Part shown: positions 1 through 9,059 of the stretch, piece after piece | Layout of the letters: each line of letters starts with the position of its first letter | How positions within the stretch are numbered: the first letter of the stretch is position 1 | Origin: Chromera velia | Lineage: Eukaryota > Sar > Chromeraceae | Length of the DNA stretch: 33,692 nt | Assembly: GCA_018398765.1 (NCBI GenBank) | Contig: JAHBMJ010001237.1 | Coordinates: 1-33,692, forward strand | Reading direction: 5' to 3' | The notes under the pieces: generated by a model | Databases searched by the model: none | Told to the model about the DNA's origin: nothing | Seen by the model: the letters and a program-made list of their open reading frames with translations, nothing else | Translations under genes and position numbers: made by a program

Positions 1-108
1 CCCCCCCCCCCCCCCCTGGCGCACTCTCTGATGCAAGCACGCCCGCGCACGCGCACACGCACACACACGCGCGCGCGCACACACACACGCGCACACGCAC
101 ACACGCGC

Positions 109-180
<72 letters not shown>
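1..180. repeat. Poly-C edge and (CA)n microsatellite
   Basis: The window opens with 16 C residues. From about 43 to 180 it is almost pure CA/CG dinucleotide repeat. The repeat has no stop codon on the minus strand in the frame of the adjacent kinase exon, so that frame stays formally open to the window edge without being coding. The poly-C may be an assembly edge artefact. Confidence 0.9.
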
Positions 181-182
<2 letters not shown>

Positions 183-346
183 AGAGATGGCTAGACGCAC
201 AAACACGCGGACAGGCTTCCATGCAGACAGGCGTCTTACAGACAGCGCAAGAGACGGAAAAAGAATTAAACACTCGAAAGGTCAAACATACAAACCCAGG
301 GACTGGCAGACAGGTGAACAGACGAACAGAAAAAGGACAAACTGAC

Positions 347-972
347 TTGTCGTTGATCTTGAACCATGCGAAGACCTTCTCGGTGGCGTTCAGGAAGGAC
401 TTGGCGATGGCCACACATTCCTTTCCTCCCTCTCCTGACGGATCCACAAATCTCCTGAGTGCAGTCGCCAACACAACGTCCTCCAGTTCCTTTTTTCTGT
501 CGGGGTTGTCGTAGGGGAGCTCGAGGCATTTCGCGATCTCAGGCACCTTCGGGCAGGTCTTTCTGTCAATCTCGAAGACCTTGCCGTGCTTGTCCACGCA
601 CTTGATGGCTGTGAGCCTGAAGGCGTGACTCTCAGTGGTTGTGCCTGGAATCTTCCACATCATCTTGTACAGTTTCTCTGCAGATGCGTGGTCATCGTGG
701 AGCAGTTTGCCCATCTTGATGTCAAGAAGGCAGGCAGACCCCATACCCTGCAGCATGTTCTCCATCATGATCACACCATCAGGAACGTTGACCTCCCCAA
801 ACCCAGGCATCAATTCTAGAATGCCCTGGTAGAGGTTGAGTGACTTCCTGGCCTCGTCATAGAACGCTGCCTCCCTGACTCCACCCTCCTTTCGCAACAT
901 CCCGCCAGAAGACAGCTGGAAACTCTCTGCGTGCCCTCCTGCTTGAGTCCATTCTCCTTTCTTGTCACCCAT
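347..972 (-). CDS. Inositol polyphosphate kinase family protein, first exon (partial)
   Basis: Seen: the minus strand is open from an ATG at 972 through 208 codons, with an in-frame TGA about 100 bp upstream, so 972 is the likely start. Residues 84-88 read DIKMG inside SACLLDIKMGKL. This is the PxxxDxKxG-type signature of the IPK family (IP3 kinase, IPMK, IP6K), which phosphorylates soluble inositol phosphates. Before it are FYDEARKSL and a hydrophobic strand ending in MMENML; after it HAFRLTAIKCV resembles the family's 'GFRI.GM.VY' strand. The expected SSLL and downstream catalytic motifs are absent, so they should lie in later exons beyond the left edge. The exon appears to end at a GTCAGT donor (346-341), with intron beyond. 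The subfamily (IPMK versus IP6K) cannot be decided from this exon. The gene is divergent from the fusion gene at 1853. Confidence 0.8.
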
Positions 973-1852
973 GATTGTAATGAGAAGCGGAAAGGAAGTC
1001 TGCTGCGGAAACAAAAAGGTAGACGGGAACTACCAAGTCGAAAAGCTGAAGGCTGTACACCGTGTAGGTCAGTCAGTCTGCCACACAGTTTACTGTTGCT
1101 TGATTTGCACTCTAGCTCCGAGTTTGTCTACTTGTCCGGAACAGAACTTTGTCTGGAACACTCAAGGAGATCAAACCAGGACAACTGTCTTTAATATTGG
1201 TCAGTTGGGGTGTTATGTATCAGATTCGGCTTTCGAAACAGAACCTGCAGGACTCGAAGGAATCTGACAATTGCAACAATTGAGGTACGTAGCTCAGTGC
1301 ATGCAAGCGCGTGCATGGCGGGCCACGCGCGAGCGGGCGCGGACCCTCGCGGGCCGAGGGCGCGGCAGCCATCTGATAACTCGACTCTGACATGCAGCTA
1401 TATATAGGCGCTGCAAGATCATAGCGTGAACATAGCGTGAACTGAGCTACCGAGCTTCTTCCTTCTCAGGGCCGATCGAAGCGTCATGCATGGGGGAACT
1501 TCATAGCTCGGAGTGCATGCTGCCACGCAGGCGAATCACGTGTGTCTCTGTTTTTTTTTCTTAAGGCAACCACTGCTCTTGCGCGTGCGCATGTCCCCTC
1601 TTTGTCGTCTCTGCCTTGACTGAATTTCCTTGTTATATATGAAGATGGGAGGAAGTAGCAGGAGTTTGGCGACTTGTGCTGGTCTGGCTTTCCTGTCAGA
1701 GAAGTTCGCCTGTGTGCTTGTTCCGGATGCAGTGTCTTTGGTCTCCTTGCTTCGGTGGCGACAATTGCTCGGACTCACTCGTTCCGAGGTCCTTCTAATC
1801 AAGAAGACAGCTCTCTCAGTCTGTCGATTCCCTTTCTCCACGCCTTCCATCA
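973..1852. other. Shared upstream region of two divergent genes
   Basis: About 880 bp lie between the kinase start (972, minus) and the fusion gene start (1853, plus). No convincing ORF is seen. The stretch 1300-1380 is GC-rich with GCGCG-type words and TGCATGC palindromes (near 1308 and 1486), followed by a TATA-like box. It probably holds both promoters and the 5' UTR of the fusion gene. Confidence 0.5.
1398..1408 (+). promoter_or_regulatory. TATA-like box upstream of fusion gene
   Basis: CTATATATAGG sits in otherwise GC-rich DNA, 445 bp before the ATG at 1853. A transcript starting shortly downstream would need a long or intron-containing 5' UTR; CTTCTCAG near 1470 could be a UTR acceptor. 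Without transcript data this is only a candidate. Confidence 0.3.
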
Positions 1853-4800
1853 ATGAAGAACGGAAAGATGGAAGCAGAAGAGGAAGCTTTGGTGAACTGT
1901 CACTGTCAGCAGTCAGAAGAGAGATGGGAAGCTGTGACCCGACAGCACTCCCATGTAAGCGCCACGGAGGCAAAGCTGCAGCCAGTTCGGGTGGTGGAGG
2001 AACTGCAGAGGCTGACACAGCACCTTCCCCATGTGAAGGACGAGGCCTTCTATGCCTCCTCCTTCGCATCCTTCAAGAAGACTGTACCGTCTGAATACAC
2101 TGAGATCTTCCGTACAGTCTCTAAGCGTCTCACATGGATTGCCAAGAGAGTGCGGCAGTCTCTTCCTCCCTCTGAAGGGGAGAGGGGGGAGGGGGGACTT
2201 CTCTCAGTGCTGGACGTGGGTGCGGGGACGGGCGAGTTCCTTGAACACGTCAGTGAGGAGGCAGCCGCGTGTGTGGGGAGGTACATGGCGTTTGAGAATA
2301 ACAGATGTCACTTTGATCAGTTGGGGGAGACAGTCGCTCGTGTGCGTCAAAAGTTTCCTCCGGGTATGAAGACAGACCTGCGGTTCGCGTCCTTCTCTGC
2401 AGAGAATTGGGAAGCGTTGCTGGGGGGGGGGAAGGAGAGCAGCCAAGAGGGTTGCCTTTCTCGGGGGTTCCAGTTGATTCTTTTTAGCAACAGTTTATAT
2501 GGAATTCGTGAGAAGGCAGACCTAGTCGTGCTCTCAGCGAGAGGGCTCCTGGTGCCTCTCTCTTGCTGTCAAGTTCTGATTGCACACAGGGAGGAGGGGG
2601 CATGTCGTTTGGCATCTGAGATTGCGTCGATGCACGTGACTCTGGGCGACCCTCAGAAAGTTCTTCTTCTTCGCCCTGAAGTGGAGACCTTACCTGTCTG
2701 GATCGACACGACGTCTCTTTTCCAAGAAGAGAACAGACTCCAAGCGGAGAGACGGGAGACGGGGGGGTCATTACATCATCGCGATCGTTCTTTTGATTCC
2801 GTGTCCGTCTCTTCAGAGAGCGTTGAGGTCCTGTCGATGTTGTGTAAACGCGACCTGAGAGTCAGAGAGTCGCACTCACAGAAAGAGAGGGAGGAGAGGT
2901 TGAGAATCCTCCATCGCTGTCTCGCCCTGGTAGCTATGGGGTCTCAGTGTGACCCCTCCACCGCCAGATTCCATTTGCCCTTCCATTCGTCTGTCGTGTC
3001 TTTGCGCCCCTTCGTTCCCCTGCCGTCCACCTTCCCCGTCTCTTTGAAGGACCCCCCCGAGTGGCCCCGGAAAGTGAAAGAACGCAGTCTCCTAGAGAGG
3101 AAGCCTCTTCTCCTCGCCTCACCTGGAGACGAGGCAGGAGTGGGTGCAGTGCTCAGATTTGCCTCTGAGCACGGCCTGGGCGTGTGTGTGATAGGAGGCT
3201 CGCACTCCTCTCACTGCGTTGGAGACGGGATGATCGCTTTGAGTCTCTCGTCTCCGGCTTTCACACAGATCCGGGTTGATGCTGAGAAGCAGATTGTGAC
3301 AGTGGGGGGGGGCGTGACTTGTGGGTTTTTGCAGGATTCCCTGGCCCCTTTCGGCCTTGTGTGTCCCCTGGGAGACAGACCCTCAGTTGGCATGGGTCTG
3401 ATTCTGCAGGGGGGGGTGGGGCATCTGTCGAGGAAGTTCGGGCTGGCTGCGGATGCTCTGAAGGGTGTCCGTTGCATGAGGGTGAGTGCCTTGGGGGAAG
3501 TGGAGACGCTGGTGTTGCATGGGGATGTTGATGACACCAGGGGTCTCTGGGCATTCAGAGGGGCAGGCACATTGTTTGGGGTAGTCACGGAACTCTCTCT
3601 GCAGTGCTTCCCACTGCCTGACTCCGTGCGAACCCGGCAGGTGGTCTCGGTCGGGCAGGAATGTCAAGAGGGCAGTGGGGGGCCTCTCAGTCGGTATCTC
3701 CGTCTCTCTCAACACTTGCAGCCCTCCTCTGTTGCAGATGCTTACCTGTTTCGCGAGCCTCTCCGTGTGTCGGCAGAGGGCACCAGCAGAAAGCAGCAGG
3801 TTTCGTTTGCCGTCTCCAGTTTTGATCTGGCAGGAAGGGGGGAATCCGATGAGCAGGCGGGAGGGGAAGGGGGGAATGGGGGGACGCTGGAGGTTAGTGC
3901 CTTGTTGTCCTCAGTGTTTCCCGCTGGGGAGGGTGACGTGGAGTGGGGGGAGGAGGTGGAGGTGGAACTTTTTTCCGATCTGTACGATAGGGAATTCTTC
4001 ATGAGTCCTAGGCTGCGTCCCCAGTTCAAGACAAGAGCGAAGAGACTGTGTGTGTTTCTGAAGGGGGTAAGGGGGGAGGAGTCAAATGAAACCCTAAGTA
4101 GGTCCCTCTTGCGTCTCGTTCAAAAGTCACCCTCTCCCCTCTGTTATTTCCATCTTGTGCATTGTGGAGGGAAGGTGAGAGATAATTCTGGCTCGTTTCT
4201 TTCTTTTCCAGAGAACTTGTTCTCGACACTAGACAGAGAAGAGTGGGAGTGGGCAGTGGTCATCACGGGATTGCACTCCGTGGAGGCCCCAGAAGAGGAA
4301 GTTTTGCGTATCTGTGAGTGGGTGAGTGCCTCGGAAGGCTCGCTCCTTCGTGAAGAATGGGTAGCAGGTGTTTACTCCACAGACCTCGGGCCGTCAGGTG
4401 AAGACATGTGGCTGGGTCGGTATGCGTGTGGGCAGTCGTCTATGGGGGGTCTGACCTTGAGGCTCGTATCTAACTTGAAGGACCGCATAGATCCTTTTGG
4501 GGTCTTCAGGGGTGTGTGTCCTCTCAGACAGGCAGCACGGCTCCCTCGAACAGACATGGGGAGTGGGGACAAGGGAGCGTTTGTTGTGATTGCCGTTGTG
4601 GGGAGTCATGGGGTTGGGAAGGACTTTGTGGCAGAGACGTTGCGGGATTGTCTGGGGGGGATGAGGGGGTTTACTCGACTCGGGTGGCTTGGGCAGGGTG
4701 TGGAGGTGGTAAGCGTGAGTGAGAGGTTTAAACGGATCTTTGCAGAAAGGAGAGGGGTGGACCTTGAACGGCTGCTGACTGACAGGAAGTTCAAAGAATG

Positions 4801-6499
4801 TCTGAGGTCGGAGATGGAAGAAGAGTATCAGATAATGAAGGGAGCAGACCCAGATATGGATCTCCACACATTCTTGGACATTGTTTTGAACTCGAATGCC
4901 TCCTTTCTGTTTGTGACAGGACTGCAAGAGTCGGGTGAGGAAATAGAGAGATACAGAGAGATTCTGGGAAGAGGGAGACCCCTCCTTGTCCTCCGTGTTC
5001 ACGGGAGGGGGGGGTCTTGTTTGTCGCCTGCCTCTCAGGCTCTGAGTCAACTGAAGGGATGCGAGGTATCTGCTTCTTCTGATTCTGTTTCTGCAAATGC
5101 TGTGGCAGTGAACGGACATTGGTCTTCTGTCTCTTCTTCCCGAGAGCCTGGAACAGAGCTGAGATTCGAGAATGATGTGGAGGGGAGAGAAAAGATCAGG
5201 CAGTTCACTGAGAGTGTGGTGGAGCCTTGGTTAGTTCACTGGGGGAGTGTTGCTGTTCGCTCTGCCGTCCGTCCCATGCAGAATTTTCCTCGGAGTGGTC
5301 TCTGTTGGTCCTACCTTCAGAGACTATTGGGGGGCTGTCCCCGCACATCCTCCCTTGTTCGTGCGCTGATTGTTCGGAAAGCTGCAGAGGCAGAGAGAAA
5401 AGTCGGACACGCAGTCTCTTGTCTGCTCCTTCCCCAGTCGCAGGGGTTTCTCTTTGCCTCCCTGGCAGAGGACCTTCAGGGAATCCCCGTGCTCTTGGCA
5501 AAGAAGTGTGAAGGCAAAAGAGGGGGCACTGTGCCTGTGCCTCCAGTGCTCTCCCGCACCTCCACAGTGTCCAACGCACGGGTGCTGATGAAGGATCTGA
5601 GCATGAAGGAAAATGCAGAAAGAGATGAGTGTCGGATCATTGGAGGGGTGACTTTTGAGGGACGCACTTGTGGGGACAGAAACACAGTGGAGAGAAACTT
5701 GATGGTCAGAAGGATTTTTCTTGTTTCTTGACGTCCGTGTTTCTGTTCTTTTGTGTTTCCTTTCCTGGAAACTTCTTTCTAGACCCACTCTTCCTCAGCT
5801 GCCTGTTCTTCGCCTTTTGAAATATGAATTGGCTAGCTACTTTTGAATGCTCTGCCGATCGGCTTTTGGTGCGGCTTCATCTTCTTTAAGCACAGAGCTG
5901 TCGGAAGTCATGTGAGGGAAAACTTTTCTATCTTGTGAACTCACGGAGCATGCTTTTACTCTCTTTCGAGTCTGTCCACGTCAGTTATTCTGCTTGTGAG
6001 CCGTCACGTCACTCTCCCTTCATATGTTGACTCCCTTCCTATTGCTCTCCCGTGCCTGCATGTGGCTCCGTATTGCTGCAACACAACGAGCCGCGGGCAG
6101 AACGGCGAGATCTCCCACTCGGCTTCTCCTATGCAGACACCCACTGGAGGGATGAAGTCTCCGTGTGCTGACTCGGTCTCGGAGTCGGCTGGTGGGTTGG
6201 CGTCTCATTTTGAGATTGGGGTGCCAGAGATCGAGACGCGATGCAAGTACTGGGGTCGGCATGTCCTCGTAGTGGACGACACTCTGGCGTCCGGCGCGAC
6301 TGCCGTGCGGGCGGCGTCCCTGCTGAAGCGGGCAGGGGCGTCTCGCATTTCCCTGGTGACGGTGATGGAGCTGCCAGATCTGGGAGCACAGGGGAGGTTG
6401 GTTGCGCGGCCAGCGGAGCAGTCGCAGTCTGACCGATCCGTGGGGGTCGAGCCAGGGGTCGATTTTGTGAAATCTTGCATTCACTTCCCCGGGTTGTAA
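1853..6499 (+). CDS. Four-domain fusion: SAM methyltransferase / BBE-like FAD oxidase / PMVK-like kinase / APRT-like
   Basis: Exon 1 (1853 to about 5704) is one open frame of ~1,284 codons. Residues ~60-250 are a class I SAM methyltransferase (motif I LDVGAGTGEF, ~120-129). Residues ~385-890 are a PCMH/BBE-like FAD oxidoreductase: GGSHSSHCVGDG at ~448-459, GGVGHLSRKFGLAAD at ~520-534, and a BBE-type end with IDPFGVFR near 878. Residues ~910-1045 carry a P-loop GSHGVGKDFVAETL followed by a PMVK-like pattern (SERFKR, LLTDRKFKE, ADPDMD). From ~1140, NFPRSGLCW and GFLFASLAEDL match the first half of adenine phosphoribosyltransferase. Its PRPP motif VVDDTLASGATA is in a second open stretch ending at 6499, so splicing is required. 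The best in-phase pair is donor GTCAGA at 5705 and acceptor ATGCAG ending at 6136, giving ~1,404 aa. The stop at 5729-5731 would then be intronic. Which substrates the domains act on is unknown; catalytic competence is untested. Confidence 0.85.
5705..6136 (+). other. Inferred last intron of the fusion gene
   Basis: The APRT-like domain is split between the end of the long exon and 6137-6499. GTCAGA at 5705 (C at +3, G at +5, as in other donors here) and CTCCTATGCAG ending at 6136 are both phase 0. GTGACT at 5648 is a weaker in-phase alternative. The acceptor is more certain than the donor. Confidence 0.5.
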
Positions 6500-7290
6500 C
6501 TACTAGGGCTGCCAGTGTATCATGTCAGTGGGTTTGAACAGAACTCAAACCTGAAGAATGTCACAATACTTAATCATTATCAAATTTATTGAATTTATAT
6601 ATTTTTAAATTATCCGTCATTTATAGTACATTCGTTCTGTAAGCAAAGCACACTGGCAGTGATATACATCAAAAAAGAAAACTTAAATTCACTGTCAAAC
6701 GGTTTAGTCTAGTATGTAATACTAGGTTTAGTATTTAATCAAGTTACTGAAAAAAAACTATATATAGAAAAAAATATGAAGATTCAGTCTCGAAATACTT
6801 TGAAATAAGCTATAACTTGGCCTACAAATTTATCGTTTACATATATTTCATACTACCATAAGACATCCTCAGATGAAGAACAAACAAAAAATTAATAAAT
6901 TAAAAATAATTGGTCGCGTCTATTTGTGTGTTTTTGCCGTACTATCAGGTGAAGTGGGTTGGATAGAAAACCCTCACCTGGGAGCCAGCAGCTTTGATGA
7001 AGAAGCATGCTTTACCAAAGATTGAAGCTTTGTCAATGCTGCTTTGATTTGAACTGTTGATTTAGGTAGTCACCTGGTAGTGTAGCGTGGCACCCTAGAA
7101 AATAACAACTTTTCCCTGCCTAATGTTAGAAGTATCCAGCTAGCTCTGGATATGCATGAGTCCCCAAGATAACGATGGCGCGTCATAGTCATAGTGCTGT
7201 GCTTAGGTCCTTTAGTCTTCAGATGACCTGGGTACGTCACTAGGTGCATCATGATATATCGTCTAGCTAGGTTGTTCAGGACAGGGTAGG
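6500..7290. other. AT-rich non-coding spacer
   Basis: Base composition drops abruptly to AT-rich just after the fusion gene stop. A- and T-runs are frequent and stop codons are dense in all frames. I see no gene, RNA gene or clear repeat. It looks like old repeat-derived or intergenic DNA. Confidence 0.6.
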
Positions 7291-7293
7291 ACA

Positions 7294-8000
7294 GGGGCCA
7301 TGCAAAAATTTATTTGAGTGCTAATGGCACGTAAGACCCCCCCCCTCCACCCCAGACCTTCTTGCTTCGGCACGCAAATATTTTTCTTAAAAAAAACTTT
7401 TTTTGACACTAACTTTTTTACCGTTTAAAGTCTAAAATCATATTAAACAACCACTAAAACTTAAGTTAAAAACTTATTAAAAACCTAAATTTGAATCATT
7501 ATACAAAAATTATAAGATCGATACCTAGATCAATATACATCTGTAACAGGTTTGTTCAATGCAATTTAATGATCAAACGGCAAAGTGCGCAGGCATTGGA
7601 TCATCTTTCTTATCATACATGAGAAGGGAGGATGTGTAGTCCTCGATCAGCTTGTTATTTCCACTAAACATTCCCCCAAGGACATCCCTGTTGCCCAGTT
7701 CTCCTTCGATTCGGGGCAAACCCAGGGAATCGTGGAGAGGGAATGAAAATGTCAGACAATTTTTTAAAATTTTGGACCTTTGGTGCTTCAGAACCAGATG
7801 ACATCTGGAGAAACCATTTGGTAGCTTAAACTGGCTTTTATATGGCAACCATAGGAATCAAGATTGAGCACTTACGGCTTGTCTACCAGACCCCACTGAG
7901 ATAAATGCCCAAAAAAAACTCGATGACACACAAAGACCCCCCCACCCCCTAGAGCCCGTTTGCATGCCATTGGCACGCAAATGAATTTTTACATGGCCCC
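7294..8000. mobile_element. Inverted-repeat DNA element, 707 bp
   Basis: Seen: the left end starts GGGGCCATGCAAAAATTT, and the reverse complement of the right end starts GGGGCCATGTAAAAATTC. The arms match over about 39 bp with about six differences. Both ends are flanked by ACA (7291-7293 and 8001-8003), a possible 3-bp target duplication. Inside is a 91-codon minus-strand ORF (7848-7573) with no recognisable domain and two C-runs. No transposase is visible, so it would be non-autonomous. The short flanking match could be chance. Confidence 0.55.
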
Positions 8001-8390
8001 ACATGTTTTTGCTGCATCATAGCCTGCCAGTGCATATAAAAATTAATAAAGATCACTATCAGATTATAAAAAAAATCTAGGCCTATTACAGAGAAAAAAA
8101 AAATAATTTAAGCCCGTCCTCGCTTAGTTTTTTTTTTTTTGCCCGACCATGTTAGGTGACAAACAACTGTTATTCAAGTGTTGCATAAGTGTTGTTTTGA
8201 TGTTGTACAAGTCACGGTGTTGCTTAGGTGTTATACAAAAAAAAAGAAGAAAAAAATAATTTAAGCCAATTCTGGTTTACTTTTTTTTTTATTTTTTTTT
8301 TGCTGTGATACGCCTAGAAAAGAAATGTCCATCAAAACAGTGACAATATTTAAAAAAAAAAAAAAAAATGAACATAAAACTGAAATAACT
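8001..8390. repeat. AT-rich spacer with a short degenerate duplication
   Basis: Two segments starting near 8096 and 8249 share an A-run, the words ATAATTTAAGCC and a following T-run of 10 or more, as if a ~150 bp unit had been duplicated and had decayed. Several GTGTTG-type words occur at 8175-8240. No gene is seen. Confidence 0.4.
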
Positions 8391-8895
8391 AGTGACCAGA
8401 TTTGATTTGATAGGATTTGATTTAATTTGATTTGATTTGAGCTTCAAGCTCAAATCTGACCAGATTTGAAGTAGATTTGAGGTTGAAGTCTAGAGATCAC
8501 TCTCGACAGCATTGAAGACGACATAGCACAGTCGACACCACTAGCAAATCCTAGAAAGCCCTAAAGACTCGAATAAGAAAATCACTAAAAACTAGACTAA
8601 AAACTAGACTAAAAACTAAATTAAGACTCTCAAAATTAATGACCTATGGTCAAAATTAAGAGCTTACATAAATTTTTATCTTAGAGTTATCCTAGAGAGT
8701 CATCTTAACTTAAGACTTGAGTTATCCTAGAGATTTGAGGTTAAAAGGTCGGATTTGAAGTAGATTTGATAGGATTTGATAGGCCCTATCTGGGCCTATC
8801 ATGCTAAAGTCTCTCAGGTCTAAGATTTGATTTGAGGTTAAGCCCTACTTCAAATCAAATCAAATCAAATCAAAACAAATCAAATCTGGTCACTA
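8391..8895. mobile_element. Foldback/MITE-like element with 9-bp target duplication
   Basis: Seen: the left end AGTGACCAGATTTGATTTG is matched by its reverse complement at the right end (CAAATCAAATCTGGTCACT). Both ends continue into repeated TTTGAT words. The element is flanked by perfect direct repeats GAAATAACT at 8382-8390 and 8896-8904. Length is 505 bp with no ORF. Known: 9-11 bp duplications are typical of Mutator-like elements, 8 bp of hAT. Inference: a non-autonomous MULE-type MITE. Internal TTTGAAGTAGATTTGA words occur near both ends. Confidence 0.75.
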
Positions 8896-9059
8896 GAAAT
8901 AACTTGATGGAACGAAATCTTTTTCTAGATCTTTTTAAATTCTAACTTCATTACGACGATGATTACGTGTATACCAACCTAGATATTAACCTAGCAAATG
9001 ATCCGCATAATCATAATTGGACCCCATTCAGAGTGTATGATTCACTTCAAAAAGGTTTG

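Noticed and set aside
1536-2094. Minus-strand 177-codon and plus-strand 154-codon ORFs around the fusion start
   Set aside because: They overlap the start of the long frame, end in low-complexity DNA and have no recognisable content.
4394-5119. 241-codon minus-strand ORF
   Set aside because: It lies antisense to the kinase-like part of the fusion gene, where motifs are conserved on the plus strand; no domain is seen in it.
6020-6484. 154-codon minus-strand ORF
   Set aside because: It is a shadow of the phosphoribosyltransferase-like exon, which carries the PRPP-binding motif on the plus strand.
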